Assembly: GCF_001612615.1 (NCBI RefSeq)
Contig: NZ_BDAU01000012.1
Span: 62,001 to 126,000 of the forward strand
Length of the DNA stretch: 64,000 nt
Reading direction: 5' to 3'
From: Nocardia amikacinitolerans NBRC 108937
GTDB taxonomy: Bacteria; Actinomycetota; Actinomycetes; Mycobacteriales; Mycobacteriaceae
Part shown: in pieces, positions 1 through 12,000 of the stretch
How the letters are laid out: every line of letters begins with the position of its first letter
Numbering within the stretch: the first letter of the stretch is position 1
The notes under the pieces: model-generated
Database searches by the model: none
What the model was told of the DNA's origin: nothing
Seen by the model: only the letters and a program-made list of their open reading frames with translations
Made by a program: the position numbers and the translations under genes

Positions 1-3000
1 ACCAACGCGGCCGTGCTGGTCGCGAAGGACAGCTCCGGCTACGAATGTCTGGTCGGCTATGTCAGCGGGGAGGTCGCGGCCGACGCCGTTCTGGACGCCG
101 TGCGCGAGCGGCTGCCCGGTTACATGGTGCCCGCACACCTGGTCGTGCTGGACGAGATGCCGCTCACCACGGTCGGCAAGCTGGATCGCGCGGCGTTGCC
201 GAAGGTCGAGGTCAGTGGCGGCGCGGTCGCCTACCGCGCGCCGAGGGAGGGCGCGGAATCGGTGCTCGCGGCCCTGGTCGCCGACCTGCTCGGCGGATCG
301 GCGCGCATCGGCGCGGACGACGACTTCTTCGCGCGCGGCGGGAATTCGCTGCTCGCCATGCGGTTGGTCGCGCGCGCCAACGCGGCACTGGGTTGTGCGC
401 TCACGGTGCGCGAGGTGTTCGAGGCGCCGACGGTTTCGGAACTCGCGGTGCGCGTGCGTCATTCGGCCGAGCGGGACGAGTCACGTCCGGCTCTGACGGC
501 GGGTCCTCGGCCGGAGCGGATTCCCTTGTCGCTGGCGCAGACTCGGATGTGGCTGCTCAACCGGATCGATCCGGAATCGGCGGTCTACAACATCCCGATC
601 ACCATTCGGTTGACCGGTGCGTTGAATATCGTGGCGCTGGCCGCCGCGCTCGGCGACGTGATCGCGCGGCACGAGTCGCTGCGGACGGTCTTCCCGTCCG
701 ATGGTGACGGCCCCTTCCAGTCGGTGCGCGCGGAAGTGCCCGCGCTGGAATTGGCTCCGGTGACGGTTTCCGAGGCGGAACTTCCCGAATTCGTCGCGGT
801 CTTCGCGGCGTTGCCGTTCGATCTGCGCGGCCAAGTGCCCGTGCGCGCCAAGCTCTTCCGCGCCGCGTCGGATGACCACGTGCTGGTCGTCGTCGTGCAC
901 CACATCGCGGCCGACGGCGTGTCCACCGCGCCACTGGCCCGCGATCTCATGGTGGCCTACACGGCGCGCAGTGCCTGCACCGCGCCGCAGTGGCGACCGC
1001 TCCCGGTGCAGTATGCCGACTTCACGCTGTGGCAGCACGAGGTACTCGGCGCGGCTTCCGATCCGGAATCGGTGCTGGCCAAGCAGATCGCGCACTGGCG
1101 CGCCGAGCTGGCCGACCTGGCGCCGGTACTCGAGCTGCCCACCGACCGCCCGCGTCCGCCGGTCGCCACCGGGCGTGGCGCCACGGTGGAATTCGCTGTC
1201 ACCGCCGAGCTGACCGCGTCGATCGCGGAACTCGCCCGGCGACACGGTGTTTCCTCGTTCATGGTGGTGCACGCCGCCTTCGCCACCTTGCTCGGCAGGT
1301 TGGCGAGGATCGAGGACGTCGCGATCGGCACGCCTGTCGCGGGACGCGCCGAACAGGCGCTGGACGAGCTGGTCGGCATGTTCGTCAACACCCTCGTGCT
1401 GCGCACCGAGGTGCGCGCCGGCACGTCCTTCGCCGATCTGCTGCGGCAGGTTCGCGAGGTCGACGTGCGCGCCTTCGCCCATGCCGATCTGCCGTTCGAG
1501 CGTCTCGTCGAGGAGATCAACCCCGCTCGCTCGCAATCGCATTCGCCGATCGTGCAGACGCTGCTGACCTTCGAGCACCGCGACGACACAGTGCTGGAGC
1601 TGCCGGGGCTCGAGGTGTCGGCCTACCCGCTCGACAATCGCGTCGCGCAATTCGATCTGGCCTTGGAGCTGGTCGAACATCACCAGGGTTCGGGCACGGC
1701 GCTGCGCGCGCTGGTGCGCTACGCGACCGACCTGTTCGATCGCGCGACGGTCCAGTCTTTCGCGGCGCGGTTCGTCAGGATTTTGGAGACGGTGGTGGCC
1801 GATCCGGCTCTCCGAGTCGGCGATATCGAACTGCTGGACGGGGCCGAGCGCTCGCTCGTGCTCGAGCGGTGGAACGACACCGCGCACCCGGTCGCGGCCA
1901 GCCCGCACACCTTGATCTCGCTGTTCGAGGAGCAGGTCGCGCGCACACCCGAGGCTGTCGCCATGACTTTCGAGGGAACCAGCCTCGAGTACGGCGAGTT
2001 CGCCGCTCGCGTGCACCGGTTGGCGCGCTGGTTGGTCACCCAGGGCGTCGGCCCGGATTCCTGTGTGGCACTTGGCATGCGGCGCTCGCTCGACCTGATA
2101 GTCGGGATGTACGCGGTGACGGCGGCGGGCGGCGCGTACGTGCCGATCGATCCCGATCACCCGGCCGACCGCATCGAGTACGTGCTGGCCACGGCACGTC
2201 CGGTGTGCGTGCTGACCTCCGGGATGGATCTGGAAGTCGCCGCGGCGCGGCAGGTTCGGATGGATCGCTTGGATCTGTCCGCCTTCGCCGACGACCCGCT
2301 CACAGACGCCGACCGGATCGGCGAGCTCGCGCCGGGCCACCCCGCGTACGTCATCTTCACCTCCGGCTCCACCGGCCGCCCCAAGGGCGTCGCGGTGTCG
2401 CACGCCGCCATCGTCAACCGGCTGGTCTGGATGCAGGATCGCTACGGGCTGCGCCCGGACGACGCGGTATTGCAGAAGACACCCGCGACTTTCGACGTGT
2501 CCGTGTGGGAGTTCTTCTGGCCGTTGCAGATCGGCGCACGCTTGGTTGTCGCGCGCCATGACGGTCACCGCGATCCCGCGTACCTGGCCCGGCTCATCGC
2601 GGCCGAGCGCGTGACCACCTTGCATTTCGTGCCCTCGCTGCTCGCGGTGTTCCTCAACGAGCCGCTGGCCCGGGAACGCGCCGCGCTGCGGCGGGTTTTC
2701 GCGTCCGGCGAGGCGCTGCCCGCCGCCGTCGCCCAGCGGGCGCGGCGCGTTCTCGGAGTCAGGGTGCACAACCTCTACGGCCCGACCGAGGCCGCCGTGG
2801 ACGTGACCTATCACGAGGTCACCGACGCCGACACGGACTCGGTGCCGATCGGCAGGCCGGTGTTCAACACCCGCCTGCTGGTGCTGGACGCGCGGCTGCG
2901 GCCGGTGCCTGTCGGCGTGCCTGGCGAGCTGTATCTGGCGGGTGGGCAGTTGGCGATCGGCTATGTGGCGCGGCCCGAGCTGACGGCGGATCGCTTCGTG

Positions 3001-6000
3001 GCCAATCCTTTCGGCGCGGTTGGCGAACGTATGTACCGCACCGGCGATCTGGTGGTCTGGACACCTAACGGCGAACTGGAGTACCTGGGCCGCACCGACT
3101 TCCAGGTGAAGCTACGCGGTTTGCGCATCGAGCTCGGCGAGATCGAAGCCGCCCTCACCGCCGTGGCCGGTGTCGACCAGGCGGTGGTGGTCGTTCGTGG
3201 CGGGCAGGTGTCCGGCGGCGACCAGCTTGTCGCGTATCTGCTTGGCGCGTCGATCGATATCGGTGCCGTGCGAGCGCGGCTGGCCGCCGGATTGCCCGGC
3301 TACATGGTGCCTTCCGCGTTCGTGGTGCTCGACGAGTTCCCGCTCAACTCCTCCGGCAAGCTGGACCGCAAGGCGTTGCCCGCGCCCGTCGTCGAGTCGG
3401 CGGCCTTCCGCGCACCGGAAACCGACGCCGAGCGAACCGTCGCGGCACTGTTCGGCGAGCTGCTCGGCGTCGAACGGGTCGGCGCGGACGACGACTTCTT
3501 CGCGCTCGGCGGCAACTCGCTGATCGCCACCCAGCTGGCCGCGCGGCTCGGCGCCGAGCTGAACACCGACATCCCGGTGCGGACGTTGTTCGACGCGCCG
3601 ACGGTCGCGGCACTCGCCGAGCGGGCGGTCGAGCGCACGGGAGCGGCCCGCCGTCCCGCACTCGCAGTGGGACCGCGTCCGGACACGATTCCGCTCTCGC
3701 CCGCTCAGCAGCGCATGTGGTTCCTGAACCGCTTCGATCCCGCGGAGACCGTCAACAACATCCCGGTCGCCATCCGCTTCGTCGGCGAGCTGGACACCGC
3801 GGCGCTGACCGCCGCGATCGCCGACGTGATCGCCAAGCACGAGACGCTGCGCACGGTCTACCCGGACCGCGACGGCGTCGGCCACCAGCGGATCCTCGAC
3901 GCCGCCGCGCCGTCGATCACCGAGCTGGACTCCGCCGACCCGGCTGCTGCCCTCGTCGGCTTCGTCGCCAAGCCGTTCGACGTGACCGCCGAGGTGCCGC
4001 TGCGGATCGGGCTGGCCGAGCTCTCGGAGCACGAGCACCTGCTCGCCCTCGTCGTGCACCACATCGCCGCCGACGGCTTCTCGATGGGACCGCTGGCTCG
4101 CGATCTCGCCGCCGCCTACGCCGCGCGCGTCACCGGGGCGGAGCCGGACTGGACGCCACTGCCGGTGCAGTACGCCGACTACGCGCTCTGGCAGCGCGAA
4201 TTGCTCGGCGCCGAGGACGATCCGGAGTCGACCGCCGCACGTCAGCTGGACTACTGGCGGCGTGCGCTGCGCGGTCTGCCCGCCCAACTGGACCTGCCCG
4301 CCGACCGCCCGCGCCCGGCCGTCGCCTCGCACGCCGCCGCGAGCGCAACCCTGCTGCTCGACCCGGCGCTGCGTACCGGTATCACCACGCTGGCCGCCCG
4401 GCACGACGCGACGCCGTTCATGGTGGTGCACGCCGCGCTCGCGGTGCTGCTCGCCCGGCTCTCCGGCACAGCGGACATCGCCATCGGCGCGCCGATCGCC
4501 GGTCGCGGCGAACGTCGGCTGGACGACCTGGTCGGCATGTTCGTCAACACGCTGGTACTGCGCACCGAGGTGCCCGGCGCGGACTCCTTCGCCGCTGTGC
4601 TGCGGCGGGTGCGCGAGGGCGACCTGGACGCGTTCGCCAACGCCGAGGTGCCGTTCGAGCGGCTGGTGGAAGTCCTCGACCCGCCGCGCTCACAGGCGCG
4701 GCACCCGCTGTTCCAGGTCGCGCTGTTCTTCCAGAACCTTTCGCCGATCGAGGTGCGGTTGCCGGGGGTGACCGTCGCCGAGTACGAGTTCGACTACGAG
4801 ACAACCCGATTCGATCTGCAACTCACCGTCTCCGACGACGCGGTGCGTTTCACCTACGCCACCGACCTGTTCGACGCCGCGACCGTCCACACCATGGGCG
4901 AGCGATTCCTGCGGCTGCTGACGGCGGTGATCGCGGACCCGGATCTGCCGGTGGGCGACATCGACTTGTTCGGCGCCGGCGAGTTGCGCAGGGTGGTCAC
5001 CGAATGGAACGACTCCGCGCACACCGCGTTCGTGGCGGAGATGCTGCTCGACGAGTTCGAGGCGCAGGCCGCGGCCACGCCGAACGATCCCGCGCTGGTG
5101 TACGTCCCCGACGGCGGCGCGGCCGCCACGGTGCTCACCTACGGCGAACTGGATCAGCGCGCCAACCGGCTGGCGCGGCATCTCATCGAGGCGGGCGTCG
5201 GTCCGGAATCGCTGGTGGCCCTGGCCATTCGGCGGTCCATCGACCTGGTGCTCGCCATGTACGCCGTGCTCAAGGCAGGCGGCGCGTACGTGCCGATCGA
5301 CCCCGACCACCCCGCCCAACGCATCGCCCACATCCTCGACACCGCACGGCCCGCCGCGCTGCTCACCACCGAACGCGACCGTGCCGAATTCGGCTACACC
5401 GGACGCGTCGTCTGCGTGGACACCGTCGCGCTGGACGGCTACGCCGACGATCCGATCGCGACGGAGGAGCGCGGCGCGCCGATCCACCCGGGGAACCCGG
5501 CGTACGTGATCTTCACGTCGGGATCGACGGGAAAGCCCAAGGGCGTCGGCGTGTCTCACGCGGCGATCGTCAACCAGATGACCTGGATGCAGTCGGAGTA
5601 CCGGCTGCGCGCCGACGACGTGTACCTACAGAAGACCGCGACCACCTTCGACGTCTCACTGTGGGGCTACTTCCTGCCGTTGCGCGTCGGCGCGACCGTG
5701 GTGCTCGCGACGCCAGACGGGCACCGCGATCCGGGCTATCTCGCCGAGGTGATCGGTCGCTACGGCGTCACCGTCACCGATTTCGTGCCGTCGATGCTGA
5801 GCGTCTTCGCCGGACACGTGCACAGCTCCGGGCAGCGCCTGGACGCGCTGCGCACCGTGTTCGTGATCGGTGAGGCGCTACCTGCCGAGACCGTCCGCGC
5901 GTTCGGTGCGGTGAGCGAGGCCCGGCTGCACAACCTGTACGGACCCACCGAGGCCGCGGTGAGCATCACCTACCGTGATGTGACGGGCGAGACCGAGCGC

Positions 6001-9000
6001 ACCGTGATGCCGATCGGCAACCCCGAGTGGAACAGCCGTGTCTACGTGCTGGATTCGCGGCTGCGGCCGACCCTGCCCGGGGTTGCGGGTGAGCTCTACC
6101 TGGCGGGGACTCAGCTCGCCCGCGGTTACCACGGCCGACCCGACTTGACCGCGGATCGGTTCGTGGCCAACCCCCTCGGTGCTCCTGGCGAACGCATGTA
6201 CCGCACCGGCGACCTCGTCCGCTGGGACACCAGCGGCGACTCCGCCGAACTGGTGTACTTGGGCCGCACCGACTTCCAGGTGAAGTTCCGCGGCCAGCGC
6301 ATCGAACTCGGGGAGATCGAAGCCGTGCTGGCCGGAGTGCCCGGCGTGTCCCAAGCCGCGGCGCTGGTGGTCGGCGAGCACCTGGTCGGCTACGTCGTGC
6401 CGACGCCGGAGAACACCGCCGAACTCCAGGACGCACTGCGCGCCGCGGCGCGGGTGACGCTGCCGTCCTACATGCTGCCCTCGGCCTTCGTGGTGCTGGA
6501 CGCCTTCCCGCTCAACGCCTCCGGCAAGCTGGATCGAAAAGCACTGCCGGAACCCGCGTTCGATCGTCGCGCTTACACCGCTCCGGTCACCCCGGCGGAG
6601 CGCCTGGTGGCCGCCGCCTTCGAGGACGTGCTCGGTTGCGGACCGGTCGGCGTCGAGGACAGCTTCTTCGATCTGGGCGGGAACTCGCTCAGCGCGACCA
6701 GGGTGCTGGCCAGACTCGGCGAAAGGCTGGGCAGGCGCGTGCCCGTGCGGCTGCTGTTCGAGGCGCCGACGGTCTCCGCGCTTGCGGCGGGAATCATCGC
6801 CGAGGCGGGCGATTCGGTCGTTCCGCTGATCGCTGGTCCGCGTCCCGAGCCGGTGCCATTGGCGCCCGTCCAGCGCGGCATGTGGTTCCTCAACCGGCTC
6901 GATCCGTCGTCGGCCGCGCACAACATCCCGGTCGCGATGCGGATCCGCGGCGAACTGGACGAAGTGGCGCTCGGCGCGGCGTTCGCCGACGTGGTAGCGC
7001 GGCACGAGGTGCTGCGGACGATCTACCCCGCGGCGGCCGACGGCACGGCGCACCAGGTGATCCTGCCCGTGGCGCCCGCGCCCGTGCGGCTGGACGTCGA
7101 AGCGATCGATGCGAGCGGCTTCGAGGATCGGATCGCCGAATTCCTCGCCGCCGGTTTCGATGTCACGTGCGAGGTTCCGGTCCGCGCGGTGTTGCTGCGC
7201 GAGAGTTCGACGAGCCGGGTGCTCGTCGCGGTGCTGCACCACATCGCCGCCGACGGATACTCGATGCGCCCGCTGCTGCGAGATCTGCTCTCCGCCTACC
7301 TGTCTCGCGTGCTGGGAGCCGCACCGGCGTGGCCGGGGCTCGCCGCGCAGTACGCGGACTACGCGATCTGGCAGACCGCGGCGGTCGAAAGTGCGGCTGC
7401 CGAGGACCTTTCGTTCTGGCGCGAGGCGCTGCGCGAACTGCCCGAGGATCTGGCCCTGCCCACCGACCGCCCCCGCCCGCCCGTCGCGAGCAAGCGCGGC
7501 GGCAACGTGCGGGCCCGGATCGGCGGCGGCGTCGGCGGGCGGGTGCGCGAGCTCGCCCGTGCACAGCACGCGACGCCGTTCATGGTGGTGCACGCGGCAC
7601 TGTCGGTGCTGCTGGCCAGGCTCTCCGGTTCCGACGACATCGCGATCGGCACCCCCGTCGCCGGTCGCGGTGCGGCGGCGCTCGACGACCTGGTCGGCAT
7701 GTTCGTGAACACGCTGGTGCTGCGCACCCGGCCGCGTCCCGAACAGTCCTTCACCGAACTCCTTGCCGAGACGCGGTCCGCCGATCTGGCGGCGTTCGCG
7801 CACGCGACCGTGCCGTTCGAGCGGGTGGTCGACGAGCTCGGTGTGGCGACGACGCAGGCGCGGCATCCGCTGTTCACGGTCGCCCTGAGCTACCTGAACA
7901 CCGGGGACGACACCTTCGCCGTGCCGGGGCTCGAGCTCTCTGCGGTCGAATTCGACGAGCCAGTGGCGCGTTTCGACCTCCAGTTCACCGTGGCCGCGGA
8001 CCTCGACGCAGACGGACACTTCACCGTCGAACTGAACTACGCGACCGATCTGTTCGACGCGGACACCGCCGAAGGGCTGCTGCGCCGGTTCGGCCGGGTC
8101 CTCGGCACGCTCACCGCCGCGCCGGAACACCCGATCGGCGCGGTCGAACTGCTCGCGCCCGCCGAACGCGCCGAACTGCTCGCCAGGCGCGGCGCCGAGG
8201 CGGTGCCGCAGCGGACGCTGGCCGAGATGATGGCGGCGGCCGTCGCCATGAACCCGGACGGTGTCGCCGTGGTCTGCGGTGACCGCGAGCTGACCTACCG
8301 CGAGCTGGACGAGCAGTCCGCGCGGCTGGCCAGGCTGCTCGCCGGGCACGGCATCGGCGCGGAGGACGTCGTCGCGATCGTCATCCCGCGTTCGGCCGAG
8401 GCGCTGCTCGCGGTGTGGTCGGTGGCCAAGAGCGGCGCCGCGTTCGTCCCGGTCGATCCGACCTATCCGGCCGAACGGATCGCACATATGCTCACCGACT
8501 CCGGCGCGGCCTTCGGCCTCACGATCGACGCGGTCCACGCCGCGCTGCCCGGCGCTGTCGAATGGCTGGCGCTGGACGCACCCGCCACCGTGGCGCGGAT
8601 GCGGCAGACCAGCGCGACGCCGCTCGGCGCGGACGAGCTGGCGCGTCCGGTGCGGGTGGACCACGCGGCGTGGATGATCTACACCTCGGGCTCGACGGGT
8701 GTGCCGAAGGGCGTCCTGGCGACGCACGCGGGAATCGCGGGAATTGCTCGCGCGCAACGGGATCGGTACTCGGTGACCGCCGACGCGCGCGTGCTCGCCG
8801 TGTCCTCGCCCAGCTTCGACGCCTCCATGCTGGAACTGCTGATGGCGCTCTCGGCGGGCGCGACCATGGTCGTCGCACCGGCGAGCGTCTACGGCGGGGC
8901 CGAGCTGACCGCGCTGATCCGCGATCGGCGGGTGACCCACGCGTTCATCACCCCGGCGGTCCTGCAAACCCTCGATCCGGCGCGACTGCCGGAGCTGCGG

Positions 9001-12000
9001 CAGTTGACCGTCGGCGGCGAGGCCTACGGCCCGGATGTGGTGCGGCGCTGGGGCGTCGGACGGTCGATGTACAACACCTACGGCCCCACCGAGACCACCG
9101 TCATCACCACGATCAGCGCAAGGATGCGACCGGGCGATCCGCTCGACATGGGCGCGCCGATCCACGGGATGTCCGCGCTCGTGCTCGACGACCGGTTGCG
9201 GCCGGTGCCCGTTGGCGTCGCGGGCGAGCTGTACCTGCGCGGTCCCGGCTTGGCGCGCGGATACCATGCGCGGGTGGGACTTTCGGCGAGCCGGTTCGTC
9301 GCGGACCCCTACGGTCCCGAGGGCGGACGGATCTATCGCACCGGCGACCTGGTCAGATGGGTGCCCGCATCGCGAAGCGATTCGATGAGGGGCGGTGGCC
9401 GGGCGACGGGTGGGCCGGCGTCCGGCGCGCTCCAGCACCTCGGGCGCACCGACCACCAGGTGAAGGTGCGTGGTCTGCGTATCGAACTCGGTGAGATCGA
9501 CGCCGTGCTCGCCGCGCACGAATCCGTCGACCACGCGGTGACCGTCGGGCACACCGATGCCAATGGTGTGGCCGCGCTGGTTTCCTATGTGGTTGCCGCA
9601 CCGGGTCATACGGTCGACACCGCGGAACTGACCGCTTTCGCGGGTCGTTCGCTGGCCGCCTACATGGTGCCCGCCGCCATCGTGGTCCTCGATGCGCTGC
9701 CATTGACGCCGGTTGGGAAACTGGATCGGAAGGCGCTGCCGGAACCGGAATTCCGCACTACCGCGTTCCGCGCGCCGGTGACCGCGGTGCAGCGGACGGT
9801 CGCCGCGACCGTCGCCGCCGTGCTCGGGATCGACGAGGCCGGTCTGGACGACGACTTCTTCGCGCTCGGCGGAAACTCGCTCACCGCAACGCAACTCGCC
9901 GCGCGGCTGGGTGCGGCGCTCGGCGTCACCGTCGGCGTGCGCACGGTGTTCGAGCACTCGACAGTCGAGGCCCTGGCCGCCGAGCTGGGCAGCGAAGACG
10001 CTTCGCCCGCCCGCCCCGCGCTGATCGCTCGCAGGGGCGACGAGCCGGTTCCACTGTCGCTGGCGCAGCAGCGCATGTGGTTCCTCAACCGGCTGGACCG
10101 CCAGTCCACCGCCTACAACATCCCGCTCGCGGTGCGGCTGACCGGCTCGCTCGACGTGGCCGCGCTGAACGCCGCCATCACCGAAGTGGTGGCCAGGCAC
10201 GAGGTGCTGCGCACGGTCTATCCGCAGCGGACGGCAGGACCCGTGCAGGTGGTGCTACCGGTCGGGGACGCGGGCGCGCCGGTGCTCGCGCCGATCGCGG
10301 TGCCGATCGACGATCTGCCCCTCGCGGTAGCGGATTTCGTCGGTGCGGGATTCGACGTGACCGACGCGGTGCCGTTGCGCGCCAGGCTCTTCCGTCCGAT
10401 CGCGGAGAATGGCTCGGCGGCAACGGAACACGTGCTGGTCGTGGTGATTCATCACATCGCGGCCGACGGTTCGTCGCTCGTTCCGCTGGCCCGAGACGTG
10501 ATGCTCGCCTACGCCGCGCGCAGGCGGGGACGCGCACCGGAATGGAAGCCGCTGCCGGTGCAGTACGCCGACTACAGCCTGTGGCAACGGGAACTGCTGG
10601 GCTCGGAGGACGATCCGGAATCGCTGGTGGCGCAGCAACTCCGGTTCTGGACCGAGGCGCTCGACGAGCTGCCCGCGCAGCTGCCGCTGCCGACGGATCG
10701 GCCGCGGCCCGCGATCGTGTCCACTCGCGGCAGGCACGTCGATTTCGCGGTCGAAACCGAAACCCACGCGGCCCTGGTCGAATTGGGTCGCACGTCGGGC
10801 GCGACGCTGTTCATGGTGGTGCACGCCGCCTTCGCCGCCCTGCTCGCGCGACTGTCTGGCACCGGCGACATCGCGGTCGGCACACCCGTTGCGGGTCGCG
10901 GCGCGGCCGAACTCGACGACGTGGTCGGCATGTTCGTCAACACCCTGGTACTCCGCACCCGCGTGGACGCGGGCGACGGATTCAGCGCGCTGCTCGAACG
11001 GGTGCGCTCCGCCGATCTCGCGGCGTTCGCGCACGCCGACGTCCCGTTCGAGCGGCTGGTCGAGGTGCTCAATCCCGAGCGCTCCACCGCGCGGCACCCG
11101 CTGTTCCAGGTCGGGTTCTCGTTCCACAACCAGGCCGAGGCCGACTTCACCCTGGACGGGCTGACCGCGACCGCGGTCGACTTCGACTCCGAGGTCTCGC
11201 AATTCGACCTGCACCTGGTGGTCACCGACCGCTACGACGCGCAGGGCACGCCCGCCGGACTCGCCGCGACGATCACCTACGCCACGGCGCTGTTCGACGA
11301 GGCGACCGTCGCGGGCTTCGCGGGCCGGTTGCAGCGGCTGTTGAAAGCCGTGTGCGCCGCGCCGCGGCTGCCGGTCGGCGACCTGCCGCTGCTGGACGAC
11401 GCCGAGACCGAACGCATGCTCCTCGCATGGAACGCCGCCGACCGGGAGTTCGCTCCGGACACGCTGGTCACCGCGTTCGAGGCGCAGGTGGCGCGCACGC
11501 CCGACGCGATCGCCGTCGTCGACGACGCGCACACGCTGACCTACGCCGAGTTCGCCGCGCGGGTGAACCGGCTGGCCCGGGTGCTGATCGGCCGGGGTAT
11601 CGGCCCGGAATCGCTGGTGGCGCTGGCGGTTCCGCGCAGCGTCGACCTACTCGTCGCGATGTACGCGGTGGTGACGGCGGGCGGCGCCTACGTGCCGCTC
11701 GACCCGGCGCATCCGCTCGATCGGACCACCGGCGTGCTCGCCGCGGCGAACCCCGAACTGGTGCTCACCTCGGCGCGCAAGCCGATGCTGCCCGCCGAGG
11801 TGTCCGACCACGAGGCGCTGTTCGACATCACGACGGTCCCCGATTCCGTCGACGCCACGCCGGTCCGCGACGCCGAACGGGTCCGGGCGTTGTCGCCGTG
11901 GCACACCGCGTACGTCATCTTCACCTCCGGCTCGACCGGTGTCCCGAAGGGCGTCGCGGTCCCGCACCGCGCCGTCACGCACCAGCTGGACTGGATGCAG

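Noticed and set aside
5878..10200. Very long reverse-strand open frame opposite the NRPS
   Set aside because: It is antisense to obvious C-A-T modules, is rich in Arg, His and Gly, and has no domain; high GC leaves the opposite strand open.
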